From: Monomorium pharaonis | Lineage: Eukaryota; Arthropoda; Insecta; Hymenoptera; Formicidae | Assembly (NCBI RefSeq): GCF_013373865.1 | Contig: NC_050469.1 | Span: 20,142,046-20,206,045 of the forward strand | Length of the DNA stretch: 64,000 nucleotides | Direction: 5' to 3' | Part shown: positions 1 through 10,439 of the stretch, piece after piece | How positions within the stretch are numbered: the stretch's first letter is position 1 | How the letters are laid out: every line of letters begins with the position of its first letter | The notes under the pieces: model-generated | What the model was told of the DNA's origin: nothing | What the model saw: only the letters and a program-made list of their open reading frames with translations | Database searches by the model: none | Translations under genes and position numbers: made by a program

Positions 1-600
1 TTTTATTCTATCGCTTAATGAGCAATGCTTAATTAACTTTCCATTATTGCTGTTATTTTAAAGAAATTTAATTTACACATCAGAGATTTATTTTAATAAC
101 ACAAATATATATAAATGTATTTTTGATCAAGTATGTCTGAAAAAAAGAGGAAGAAAGAGAGAAAAATACTTGAAAATTATTATGTGCATGCGTACGTGCG
201 TGCATGCGTGTGTGTGTCTCTCTGTGTGTGTGTGTAGTGTGCGTGCGCGCGCGCGCACGTGTGTATATGTATGAGTACATACATACAATTTAGGATAAAT
301 AAATATAAATATAAATAATGATAGGATAAATATTATAAATGAAAATATAATATGCTTGTCGTCTAGATTATAGACCTAATAATCAGTTTAAAATTGTGAA
401 GTTTAGAAATTTTATACACGCACACACACATTTCCTTATAATTTTGTTATTATTATTGCAGATTTATGATCGTTTTAGTCATTATATTATTAATATAAAA
501 AAAGAAATGTGAATTGTAAATAATTATTATAAAAAAATTATGTGTAATGCAGTTCTTATTTAAATTTTTTTATATTTAATCGCCAAAAGATAATCTTATT
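1..600. other. AT-rich flank with complex microsatellite
   Basis: No gene recognised. Positions 181-287 are an alternating GT/GC/CA microsatellite with a (GC)n core near 245-258. A short CA run lies at 420-431. The rest is low-complexity AT-rich DNA. Confidence 0.7.
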
Positions 601-1152
601 CTTCGCTGGCGCACGCGTGCGCATGTCAACGGGTCAATGTATTTCAACTTAACGCAATTACCTGATGATGGCAAAATTTTATGGTAAGAAAAAAAATCTG
701 ACCGGCCTATTTTAGGTCTATCCAAGGTGCACTGCCTTGAGATCTCGTGTCACTCTTCACAGTGGACCCTCTCCATTAGAATTTCCAATAAAGCTGTTGC
801 AGGTGTAAAAAACGTATCAAGACCCCTATGAATCATGTGTCGCAAAGCGGAGCCGCCAAGACACGTGTATCTGTAATGCTTTCTGTTAGTAATTCGCGGG
901 ATGGTTTATGCACCCGTTCGTCTGTTCCCTCTACTTCTCGTTCTACCCCGCTATAATCTACCATCCCATCATCTATCCAATGTCGACGGTTTGATGACTT
1001 CGCCAAAGCAATTATTATTATCATTGAAATTAAGTTTCAATCGTATATATAAAGAATGATTCAAGTCATCTGTAAATATTCAACCTCCGGCCAATTGCGA
1101 ATCAATGGTATGACGTCATAAATAAATAATAAATTGAAGGGAGAGAGAGAGG

Positions 1153-1204
<52 letters not shown>

Positions 1205-1330
1205 TAGTTAGCAATTCTAGTTGAGTGATATAATCACTGCGTTACTTTATATCAATGTGACGCATTGGTTTATTGAGGCTTTCCGTGTGGAAGACCTTTC
1301 CGTCGGAGAGCCCTATAATCAGTATCATCA
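600..1330. other. GC-richer non-coding patch with GA repeat
   Basis: Unique sequence from about 600 to 1080 and 1220 to 1330, interrupted by a GA microsatellite at 1141-1200. It contains CCAATAAAGC on the plus strand near 786. No coding signal is convincing; a 63-residue minus-strand ORF (833-1024) resembles nothing I know. Confidence 0.5.
1141..1200 (+). repeat. (GA)n microsatellite
   Basis: Nearly pure GA repeat with GGGA and GAAA interruptions at its 5' end. It is a run of GAGAG pentamers, the GAGA-factor type motif. Confidence 0.95.
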
Positions 1331-2270
1331 TCCATTTGACATGTACGAATTTTACAGATCACCATCAAATTAATTATAACTATCACGTTAAGATTGGATT
1401 TTCCGAAGTATTGTAACCGGTTTAAAAGTAGTTTTGAGTTAATGCGCTATATGAACTGATAAGTCGTTGTACTTCTAATATAGAGAGATGTAAATTATAT
1501 CTTTAATTTTCATATAAACTAAAAAATGTTAAGAAATAATTGTTCATGGTTAGAGATTAGATTAATAAAAAAGTAATAGAAATTTTCGCTATTTTTAAAA
1601 TGATCATTGTAAAAATGTGTTTAATACTAATTAAATTATAATTGATAAATTACATATTTCTATAGTTTCAAACTTTATGTTTTACGAATATAGTGTTTTA
1701 TCAAATACTCAAATATTTTTATTACTTTTGGATCAATAACATAATAATGATAATATTTTAAAATAAAATATACCTATGCAATGCTATATAACTGTACACA
1801 CACATTTATATGTGTGTGTAATATGTATTGTATAACTTGTATATATAATTATTTATTACATTAAAAATTATATTTATTTTATTATAAACATATAATATAA
1901 CTAAAAATATCTTGTTTTTGTAAATTAAAACAAATAACATAATTGTGCTATTTATATGTTATAAATAATTAATATAAACTTACAAAATTTATATATTTAT
2001 TTACACTAAAAAAATAACTATTTAAATTATTAAAGCATTTTTGAATATAATTAATTTATTTTGGATATTTAAATATTTTGGGTAATATATGTATGCCTGA
2101 AATCTCCTATTAAAAGTATGTAACAGGTTATGAATTTACGAATGAAATAAAATGCAAAATATTTTGTAACATTTTTCCAGAAAAAAAGTACACTTTTTAT
2201 AAATTAAGATCTGTATGAAAATGTAAATAAATTTAGAATAAAGATTTTAATTATATACGTATATTTTTAT
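1330..2270. other. AT-rich spacer
   Basis: Very AT-rich DNA with no ORF, hairpin or repeat of note beyond a short palindromic CA/TG pair near 1795-1820. Confidence 0.7.
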
Positions 2271-2273
2271 ATT

Positions 2274-2696
2274 ATGTTAAACTTCCGCACTGCACGCAAA
2301 AACAAATTTTACGCAAGAGGATTGGCAGAGAAAAAAATATATTCAATTCGAGGTTCACAGCTAAGACGCGTTGCACAAAAACCAATACGTATCCGCGTGC
2401 CGGCCATGATGGATTGTTGGAGCTATGGGAAACTATCTGTCAAGCACAATATCGACCCTCGCCCTCTCTGTCCAACCCCTGCAAACTCAGGGTTCACTCT
2501 CGTTGCCGCCGTCCCTCCTGGGGGTGCGTTCTGCAATGTAGGTTTACCTACACATTGCCATACAAACCTTTCTCAGCCCCCTGTTTCCATCCTCTTCCCC
2601 TTCTTTTTCCGTTTTTGCCTAAATCTTCGACCATTTCGCGAACAACCTATCTCCTCTTTCATAGATTTTATTTGCCTGAAGATGCCTGAAGAATAA
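2274..2696 (+). other. GC-richer island with an unassigned 140-codon ORF
   Basis: A sharply bounded patch in AT-rich surroundings. It is open on the plus strand for 140 codons from ATG 2274, with a second 91-codon frame inside it. The product resembles no family I know: basic at the start, Pro/Phe-rich at the end. It contains a hairpin at 2533-2558 (GCAATGTAGGT pairing with ACCTACACATTGC). I consider a regulatory island more likely than a gene. Confidence 0.3.
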
Positions 2697-2699
2697 CTT

Positions 2700-5400
2700 A
2701 ATATATGCACATATATATATATTTTATTTTTATTCTGCTTTATACATATGTCTTTTTACATGAAGATACAAGTGATTAGTTACTAAAATATTAACAAAAA
2801 TATATGATGTCTTAAAGTAATAGTTAAATATATTATAATTTTCTAATATACAAATCTTAAAAAAATACTGTCTTTACATTTTTAACTCTTACAGAATATG
2901 AATACCTTATATATCTTATATACATAAAATTAATATATAATATGTATGTTTATATACATTTTTTTATTCTAGATACAAGAGATGCATGTTTAATATTTTT
3001 ATTTAATTATAATATTATCAATAAACATTACGATCACAATATTTATAATTAATTACATTTATTTTAGATTTGTCGGAGGTAAAAAAGATACATAATTTAT
3101 AAGTATTTATATAATATTGTATCAATTATAATTATAATTTCTTAAAATAATTGTAAAATAAATAGTATAAATAAAAAATAATTATTTTTATATTTTAAAC
3201 AGGATCTTAATTCTCTTTTTAGCATTTTTTTAAGTTACAAAATAATTTATGTTTGATAGATTAATTTTTTTACCTTAATAAATCGAGCAATAAATAAATA
3301 AAAAATTATTAATGTAATCTTTTACATTTATATTGTGTCACAAAAATAAATTAATGAATTATAATGAATTAATAAATTTATTTGAGTCCAGTGTCAATGT
3401 AAAACGTAAACGTCAATATAAACGATAAATATAGAAGAATAATAATGTTAACTTAACTTTATAATAAAATGTTTAATATAATATGTGTTTTTTTATTTTT
3501 TTACCTGTAAAGTATTATAAATAAATAATTAAGTATAAAAATGCAAAATATAAAAAAAAAGACACCAAATTTGAAACACCACTTTGTTTTTGGACAACAT
3601 TTCTTAAATAATGATTAGAAACTCTTTTAAAAACACAAATTTAAATTTGAAAGTATCTTCTATCTATGAAATAATATAGCAATTTTTATAATACTGTTTC
3701 ATATTTTTTAAATAATTAATGTTTTCATATCAAAAAGCACATCTGACGAAATAGGTGCCTAATTTGGAATCCGTATACAATCGAAATATTAATTTTGTAT
3801 TTTATTGACTTATATATCTTACCTAAATTATGTAGTTCTACAGATTCTATGTTATTCTATTAGGTTCGCCTAAGAAGCATATTTTTTAATAGGCATGCTT
3901 TTTCGACTCGTCTATTGTCTCTTTATGTAAATTGTGAAATCTTGTCTTGAAACATTTAAGTTATTATATATGTATATAGATTATATATTAAAGTTACGGT
4001 CGCGGCCTAGCTATACTACAGTCACGCGTAACAGTTGTTATCATTAGACTTCTGATCTCACAGAGTGTTCCAATTTACGCACACATAGCAACTTTAAGTT
4101 TAAAACTGTACTACAAAATATACATAAGAGAGAAAAATAAAAAGAAACATTTTTAGGAACTTAAAAACATGTGAAATGATGTTATCGATAATACATTCAC
4201 TATTGTTTAAATTGTGCAATTTGCAAAAGAAAATCGTGCAAATAAAACTCTTGCTTTTGTCGAATTTATTTTTAGCAGATTTTATATAGAGAAGGGCATG
4301 GTTGTATAAAATATTGGTTCTTATTTCTTTAATTAACCAAGTGAATCATGTTTTTATCGGTATTCATACGGTGCGATGTTTAGTTTATAAGAAATAAGGG
4401 GGTTCCAATTTAGGAAATTGTTGCAAATTTGGTATCTTTTTTCTATTAATTGTAAGTATAAAATTACTTCAATTCCTTTGTCTACAATTTTTTAAGCTAT
4501 GAAACATAAAAAGATATAAAAAGTATCTGGCACAAATGTCTTAAAGAATATATAAGATGTAATATTAATATTTATATTCTTTGAAGGTCTTAAATGTTCT
4601 GTCATAAGTTTTATTGTTTATTCTTGATGATATTACCTAAAATTTTAATTTATGTGTTGTATTTATCAGAATTAAATTATTAAGCATAAACTATTTTATA
4701 CAATTTAAAGAATACTAGAAAAAGTATAAAAATTATATTGTATTAAAATTTTATACATTTATATTGAATAAACGTATAAAAATTTTATTACATTATTTTA
4801 TTAAAATGTTTAAATATTATCTTTGGTTATTTGAAGTTTAATTTACAATTATTCAGCCGTTTAAATATATATTTAATTTGGTAGAGAAATAAACTTCAAT
4901 TAAAATTATATGTAATAAATTAAAATATATATAGTGTTTTACACAATAAAATTGTAGAATTTGAGAAATTTTTATATTTATAACTTCTCAGTCAGAAAAT
5001 ATTAGTAAATTTTATATACACAAATATTAATAAATTTTAATAATTAATTCTATTAATAATATAATAAATTTATTTATAATAAATTTTATAAAATTTTTTG
5101 TAACTATTTTTTACATTTTGATTAAATTACTGAAATTGATTTATTTGTTTATTTTTATTTATGAATTTATTTGTATTACTTAATTTAATAACTCTTTTTT
5201 ATAACGTAACACATAAAAGTCACATTACAAAAGTTTTCTTTTATTATTAGACTATAAAATCTATACTGTCAACTTATAGCCGATGAAACTTAATGTCCAC
5301 ACTCACTTGTAATGTCTCATTATTTATTTTTTTAAAACACTGTATGTTAAAATTGAAGAAAAAAAATTTTTGCATTAAAAAACACTAAAAACGTTAAAAA
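2700..5400. other. AT-rich spacer
   Basis: Long AT-rich stretch without a supportable gene. A short GC-richer unique patch at about 3990-4090 (around cggtcgcggcctagc) is the only departure from low complexity. Confidence 0.65.
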
Positions 5401-5782
5401 ATAAGAATAAAAGAAGAACACTCATTCACGCACGCTTATGCTTTCAACCATCTTGTTTCGTGTGAACAGCGCAGCTGCATACCTATCCTCCCCACTCTAT
5501 CTAGTCATCCCCTAAATTCTAACGTTCTAAGCTTGTCAAATGGCTTCAAGTTAACACTGCTTATAACACGCTGTATAAATATACACAAATGCTTTCTTTT
5601 ATAATTATGTGTATGATATAAACATTTTTTACAAATTTATTATGGAAGACTGTGAAAATAATAAAAGATAATATTTAAATTGTATAAGTTGTAAGTTTAA
5701 TAAATGGTACTTACATTTATAAATGTAAGTTTTAATTTTTAATTTTCTTTCCTGTTTCGTAGACACAAAACAATGTGTATGT

Positions 5783-5784
<2 letters not shown>

Positions 5785-5817
<33 letters not shown>
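5785..5817 (+). repeat. (CT)n microsatellite
   Basis: Uninterrupted TC repeat, reading GAGA on the minus strand. Confidence 0.95.
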
Positions 5818-5820
<3 letters not shown>

Positions 5821-5988
5821 CCTCTCTTGCTCTTTAAACACACAGACACAAGCTTTATACATATATATGTATATATAAAGTTTTATATGTGTGTATATAT
5901 TTATATATGTATGCCATTGCATAATTATTGTTGTGTGCAATATTAGAATATGTAGTCAAAGAAAGATATTATTCAATATAAAATGTTG

Positions 5989-6044
5989 TAAACAACTATG
6001 TAAATAATTATTACATAAACAACTATGTAAATAATTATTATTAC
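5989..6044 (+). repeat. 27-bp tandem duplication
   Basis: Two adjacent copies of a unit starting taaacaactatgtaaataat, at 5989 and 6016, almost identical. A recent local duplication. Confidence 0.9.
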
Positions 6045-6154
6045 AAATTAATTTTACTTTATATGTATCCTTATGAAATGTTAATAAAGTTAACTTAGAA
6101 AAAAATACAAATCTAGAAAATGTTAACAATGTTTTGACTAACAACATGTGCATA

Positions 6155-6204
6155 CGTGCGTGAGTGCGTGCGTGAGTGCGTGCGTGAGTGCGTGCGCGTG
6201 TGAG
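6155..6204 (+). repeat. 12-bp minisatellite
   Basis: Repeats of tgagtgcgtgcg starting at 6161, 6173 and 6185, grading into GT/GC. Alternating purine-pyrimidine over most of its length. Confidence 0.85.
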
Positions 6205-6289
6205 TATGAATACTATCATTAATCAGATTGTATATGAATTTTGCTATGTATGTCAAAATATTTTTGGATGACGTTGCAATATTCATGGG

Positions 6290-6560
6290 CAAAATCTACT
6301 ATCGAAACGCAAAGTTAGGAAAAGAATGTTCAGAAGAAAATGCGATGTGAACGGCCGAGCTTTCGTGTACCTGAGCTATAGGATGCTCGTTGTTTAGCTC
6401 GGCCATAAATCATAGTGGTTGCAAGGTCAGCTGCCCCGATCTCGGCCGTGGCGGCATTCTCTCTTTACAAACCAGCGTGAAGGACCAACTTTGTCCTGAG
6501 TTTGCTATAAGTTTGTTTCTTAAAACTATTTCGATTAATTTTAAAACGCCGATGTAGGTC
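6290..6560. promoter_or_regulatory. GC-rich candidate enhancer just 3' of ftz
   Basis: A sharply bounded GC-rich island in AT-rich DNA. Its centre holds an inverted repeat (GGCCGAGCT at 6353-6361, AGCTCGGCC at 6396-6404), then ATGATTTATGGC on the minus strand (6413-6402), a composite of the Exd/Pbx TGAT and Hox TTAT half-sites. CAAGGTCA (6422-6429), the core of the FTZ-F1 type nuclear-receptor site, and the E-box CAGCTG (6429-6434) follow. A third CTCGGCC copy lies at 6451-6457. No ORF covers it. Enhancer function is inference from motif density. Confidence 0.5.
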
Positions 6561-6886
6561 TGATCTGAATGACGAGGCTAGGTAGATTAACATTCATCAC
6601 ATACACTTGTTAAGTTGTATATGTATATTTGCATTAAGTTTAATTAATATGCAAATAATTATAATTATCATTATAATATTAATTTTAATATCAATGTGCA
6701 AGATATTTAAAAATAATTAGATCATCCAAAAATATATCGACGTTTCTTAATTTTTTTCTTTACATTTCTTAATATCTTAATGATGGAAAGTATTAAAATT
6801 TCAGTATTAATGTTTTAATAACAAATACTACTTATTAAAGAATATAAATAAAAATTAATTAAAAATTTCACTTTTTGAAATATTTT
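6560..6886. other. AT-rich 3' UTR / proximal flank of ftz
   Basis: AT-rich DNA directly downstream of the stop codon. It should include the 3' UTR and cleavage site. No structure is obvious. Confidence 0.6.
6812..6817 (-). terminator. Possible polyadenylation signal of ftz
   Basis: ATTAAA on the minus strand about 70 nt past the stop codon, in very AT-rich DNA. No canonical AATAAA was seen on this strand between the stop and the GC island at 6.55 kb. Chance occurrence is easy at this composition. Confidence 0.25.
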
Positions 6887-8716
6887 CTAACAAACTTTAC
6901 TCTCTGCAATATCTTTTGATGTTGTAGAACAATTGTAAATGGTATCAAAATCAGCAAATGAATACTGTCTTGCCATTGTATTTTCGTAATCATAAGTATT
7001 TTGAAAATTATTTAAATAATGCATTGGTGACATATTTTGATGATTATGTAAATGCAATTGTTGTTTGTAATATTGTTGTTGCGATTGTAATTGCACCTGT
7101 TCCTCTGGATTCAGTAAGTCTTGTCTTCCGTGACACATTATTTGGGTATTGGATTTTGGCATGACTGGTTCCGATGTTGTTGATGTGGTTGTGGTTAAGG
7201 AAGAGTCTTTTGATAACAAACTTTTTTCCTTTTTCTTCTTCATTCGTCGATTTTGAAACCAAATCTTAATTTGACGCTCAGTCAAAGCAATCTTCGTAGA
7301 TAGTTCTTGACGTTGATTTCTTCCAATATATGGACATAAATGAAATTCTTTTTCCAGTTCCAATGTTTGGAATTTTGAATAGGTTTCTCTCTTGCGTTTG
7401 ATTCCATCCTTTTGATTAGCTGTAATCAATAATTTTCTTATTAATAAACGATACATTATAATACATTAAAAGTTAATTTAGTAAATTTAAGAATTTACAG
7501 ATTTTCTATTTATTTGATAAAACCATTATAACAATTAATACAATTAAATATGTATTATTTTTTATTACATAATGTATACCATCATGTATAGTTAATTATT
7601 TGTTAACATAACATGTAACTGTATATGAAATTAATTTGCAGGCGGCGAATTCTAGATTCGATCCTGATTATTTCATATATATCTTAATTTTATATAAAAT
7701 AAATGGCTAACTAAAAACTGTCAGATATAATTACTTGTTAAAAATATTATAAATAATGTTAAATTATATGTGTGAAGTATTTATTAGTTAGCTATAAAAG
7801 ATATAATGTGAATAAAAATGTCACATGTTTATTTGAATAATTCTTTAATTACTATTATATATATGTACATATACGTAATTCTACTATGATATATTAATTA
7901 AAATAACTAACCTTCCATCTTGTGAAGCCAATCTACAGTTATTTTATGTGCATAATGGACGTTGGAAGATTGACGTTTTGTAGTGCTACTTTCGTCAGAC
8001 ATTTTAATATACTTCTTTTGTTTTATGTTGTTTAAATTATAATTATTATAATTATTATTATTACTAATATTATTATTATTATTACTAATATAGTTACACA
8101 TATTGTTACGCGATTGTTGTTGTATATCAAATATGGCTTGTTGCTTTGGTTTGTTCTGTTCACATTGCGTTGAAATATTGGACGGGCCAGGTTGAAGTAA
8201 AGCGTAACAATGCGATTGCACAATATATTCTTCGGTAGGTACGTAATTTTGCGATTGCACAGTGTGTTCTCCGGTGTGTGTGTAATTTTGCGATTGCACA
8301 ATATGTTGTTCAGTGCGTGTATAATTTTTGTAATATTTATTGTATTCTTGTGATTGATATTGACTTGTGGGTGGATTCAATTGGTCCAAAATTTCCTGAC
8401 ATTCCTTCAGTTTAGTACAGTTTTCAGAAGAAAATAAATTATGCGAAACAATCGGACTGTTTGGTGCTGTTTGTTCTAGGTAAAGGATCATATCTGCGCT
8501 TTTGTGTAAACAGGTATATGCTGAATAATTTTGTTTCGCTATTTTCGTGCCATTTTGTAGAGCATCCTTCAATAAACTGGATTGAATTGAAGACATGTTG
8601 TATTTCTCAGGTAGCCGCGCCATCGAACATTCTAACGGGTAGCTTGATGATATATTCATTTGGCTACTCTGACAGTTATTTGGCCTCATATCCATATTAC
8701 TATGATTCCATATCAT
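6887..8716 (-). CDS. ftz: Fushi tarazu-type Hox homeodomain protein, two exons
   Basis: Spliced CDS: exon 1 is 8716-7912 and exon 2 is 7419-6887. Exon 1 ends AAG at a donor reading GTTAGT. Exon 2 follows ATTACAG. Both are phase 1, so the split codon becomes Ala269 and the protein is 445 residues. An in-frame TAA lies 12 nt upstream of the first ATG, which fixes the start. Exon 1 is rich in Gln, Asn, Tyr and Ser. It has three 13-residue repeats (about 132-170), an Asn-rich run (about 208-230) and a degenerate hexapeptide TVDWLHK (260-266, Trp263). The homeodomain is residues 275-334: R5, L16, F20, W48, F49, Q50, N51 and R53 are all present, with RETYSKFQTLELEKEFH in helix 1. That helix matches Ftz/Antp types rather than zen (which has TAYTxxQLVELE). 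Family role: nuclear DNA-binding segmentation and neural regulator. I see no LxxLL motif for FTZ-F1 binding. Main alternative: another divergent Hox gene such as zen/Hox3. Confidence 0.85.
7223..7402 (-). other. ftz: Homeobox of the ftz-type gene
   Basis: Encodes the 60-residue homeodomain, wholly within exon 2. The recognition helix ERQIKIWFQNRRMK is canonical, with Gln50 typical of Antp-class TAAT-core binding. Helix 1 is also conserved. The helix 1-2 loop and helix 2 are unusual: residues 22-30 read LCPYIGRNQ where most Antp-class proteins have FNRYLTRRR, and residues 31-40 are RQELSTKIAL. A run of lysines (55-58) closes helix 3. So DNA contacts are kept while the loop surface has diverged. 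Confidence 0.9.
7420..7911 (-). other. ftz: Intron of the ftz-type gene
   Basis: 492-bp AT-rich intron with GT-AG ends on the minus strand (donor GTTAGT at 7911, acceptor TTACAG ending at 7420). It separates hexapeptide from homeodomain, the usual Hox intron position. It contains a small GC-richer patch near 7640-7665; nothing else is recognised. Confidence 0.85.
8031..8095 (-). repeat. AAT/ATT triplet repeat coding for the Asn-rich tract
   Basis: Interrupted trinucleotide repeat within exon 1, read as AAT codons and translated as Asn runs broken by Ile, Ser and Tyr. It is a likely length-variable segment just N-terminal to the hexapeptide. Confidence 0.8.
8207..8323 (-). repeat. 39-bp tandem repeat inside ftz exon 1
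   Basis: Three head-to-tail 39-bp units. The shared core gcgattgcac begins at 8212, 8251 and 8290 on the plus strand, exactly 39 bp apart. It is translated as three 13-residue units of the form NYxxTxExxVQSQ. The period is a multiple of three, so copy-number change keeps the reading frame. Confidence 0.85.
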
Positions 8717-9440
8717 ATTATTACAAACTTATGTTTAGTTTATTATCACACACAGTCACTTCAAATAACTATATACAAATTGATTACATTATTGCGCGGT
8801 CAATCAACTGGCTATAAATTTACGTAAAATGTCGAATTTTCGCACTCGTATACGAATATAAGACATCACAACTCAACATAGCAGAACGTTCTTGATCGTT
8901 TCTGAGTATGAAATCAGAGCTTACAGTTGTAAGGCTAACGAAGTTACTGTGCTGTGAATTCCACATAGACTGCTTTTCCAATATTCTTCAAGGGTATCTT
9001 TTGGTATAATGGGAAGAGGGGGAAGAGAGGGAAGGGGAAAGCTTTCCTATTGAAAATCCTAACAGAGTTATTGGCACAGTATGTGACCAGAGGTCTTCGG
9101 AAAAGTGGAGGGGATGTGCCCTTAGCGAAATTTTCTATAGGCGCCTTTTGCTAAACCGAGGTACCGCAGGGGGGGCTCTGTCTTTGTCAGCTGCTCTCCA
9201 TTCACTCTAAGGCCACCCCCGATATACATTCGATTTTTGATCTGCTGTTCGTGCCGCAGTCCCCTCCCACTATTAACACTACTGGCACAAACCCCATGCG
9301 ATTTTCCCCCTTCTCTTTTCAACCCGACCTCACACAATACGCACCACCATGTGTACGTTACTACGGGGTATCTTTGCTACAAAATTGTTGACCATTTAAT
9401 TCCTAATATAAATTTATTTGTAAAAGCAATATATTAAAAC
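8717..9440. promoter_or_regulatory. Upstream region of ftz with purine-to-pyrimidine switch
   Basis: Proximal promoter sequence up to about 8990, then a purine-rich block on the plus strand (9007-9047, runs of GGGAAGAGG type) followed by a pyrimidine-rich block (about 9250-9330). No homeobox or other exon is recognised. Promoter-proximal control DNA is the likely role. Confidence 0.5.
8769..8775 (-). promoter_or_regulatory. Possible TATA box of ftz
   Basis: TATATAG on the minus strand, with its last base 53 nt upstream of the start codon. A start site about 30 nt further on would give a 5' UTR of roughly 25-35 nt. A second TATA-like string, TTTATAG, lies about 40 bp further upstream. Neither has a clear initiator (TCAGT), so the choice is uncertain. 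Confidence 0.3.
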
Positions 9441-9625
9441 TATCATAATAAATTTAATTACGCAAGTTAAAGGAAAAATAAATGTTATTTTATTTGTTAT
9501 TATTACAATTAATTAAGAACAGCAATGAGATATATTAATAATTATATAAAATATGACAACAATGCAATAAAAAACGATAAAACGTATATAATTTAAGAAT
9601 AACGGAAGTTAATTTCTTTAAAAAT

Positions 9626-9642
9626 TGATTAATGATTAATGG
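9626..9642 (+). promoter_or_regulatory. Paired Hox/Exd-type sites upstream of ftz
   Basis: TGATTAATGATTAATGG contains two overlapping TGATTAAT octamers, offset by 7 bp and sharing one base. The second continues into the full TGATTAATGG composite Exd/Hox consensus. It lies about 0.9 kb upstream of the start codon, so auto- or cross-regulation is plausible. The surrounding DNA is AT-rich, so single TAAT cores would carry little weight. Confidence 0.4.
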
Positions 9643-9915
9643 TTTTAAGTTCTTTTCTTTATTTTTTTTCTATTTAATGAATTCTAAAAAACATTAAACT
9701 TTTTTTTCAATTTTTATACTTTGTAATTTATTAAATTTTGTTTTTTAAGGAAAGATAAATAAAAACAAATAATGGAAAATTAAAATAATAAATTCCTTCT
9801 CAAGCGTCTTTTTTTCCTTCCTAATTTTTTTTTTTTAAATCTGGCTGATTACTTTTGTTATTAGTTTCTTATTAAGTAAGAATAGAATTAAATAAAAGTA
9901 TATGTTTCTATTTAT

Positions 9916-9918
9916 TGT

Positions 9919-9987
<69 letters not shown>
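9916..9987 (+). repeat. (GT)n microsatellite
   Basis: About 70 bp of GT with a single TATG interruption near the start. Confidence 0.95.
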
Positions 9988-9988
<1 letters not shown>

Positions 9989-10349
9989 CTGGCGTATTAA
10001 TTGGACAAAGTCGCAGAATAATCCATTCTCTTAGTACTACCAGTAAACATATTTACACGGTAATTTCCGTCGGGTAACTAACTGTTATCGATCACAAAAG
10101 AGAGCTAAGAGATGATCTTAAGTGAGACATAGTGATTAAACATGATGGACAAGGCGTCAACGATAGAGAGAGCTAGGGTTAAAAGAAAACAATTATCCTT
10201 AACAGAAGATAATTGACGGCCTTGCGGACAAACTATTAATAGTAAAACACGACCAAAAAAATGATTGATAGATGGGTTCAAAATGGTGACCAATCCTACG
10301 GGCGGAGATTCTAAACGGCTGATCGGGCCGATTCAAACGGACACGCGTC

Positions 10350-10430
10350 TGCATGCGTGCACACGCGCGCGCATACACACACACACGCGCGCGCGCGCGC
10401 GTGCGCATGTATATTCACGCGTGCGTAGCC
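10350..10430 (+). repeat. CA/CG alternating tract, potential Z-DNA
   Basis: Alternating purine-pyrimidine for about 60 bp including two blocks of (CG)n, one of them seven or more units long, separated by CA repeats. Such tracts favour the left-handed helix under negative supercoiling. Confidence 0.85.
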
Positions 10431-10439
10431 AAATTTAGG

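Larger units (their letters stand above)
5400..6290. other. Repeat-rich spacer 3' of ftz
   Basis: Holds a small unique patch at 5430-5560, a CT microsatellite (5785-5817), a 27-bp tandem duplication (5989-6044) and a 12-bp minisatellite (6155-6204). ATTAATCA at 6218-6225 reads TGATTAAT on the minus strand. The ORFs here are translations of the repeats. Confidence 0.6.
9440..10040. other. AT-rich spacer ending in GT repeat
   Basis: AT-rich DNA carrying the paired Hox/Exd-type sites at 9626-9642 and a long GT microsatellite at 9916-9987. Confidence 0.7.

Noticed and set aside
6958..7262. ORFs on the plus strand and in another minus frame across the homeobox
   Set aside because: Shadow frames of ftz exon 2.
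6887..8716. Calling the gene zen/Hox3 or Antp
   Set aside because: Helix 1 (RETYSKFQTLELEKEFH) lacks the zen TAYT...QLVELE pattern. The loop, helix 2 and hexapeptide are far too diverged for Antp, which is nearly invariant in insects.
8032..8817. Plus-strand ORF and alternative minus frame across ftz exon 1
   Set aside because: Shadow frames; the true frame is fixed by splice phase, hexapeptide and in-frame upstream stop.
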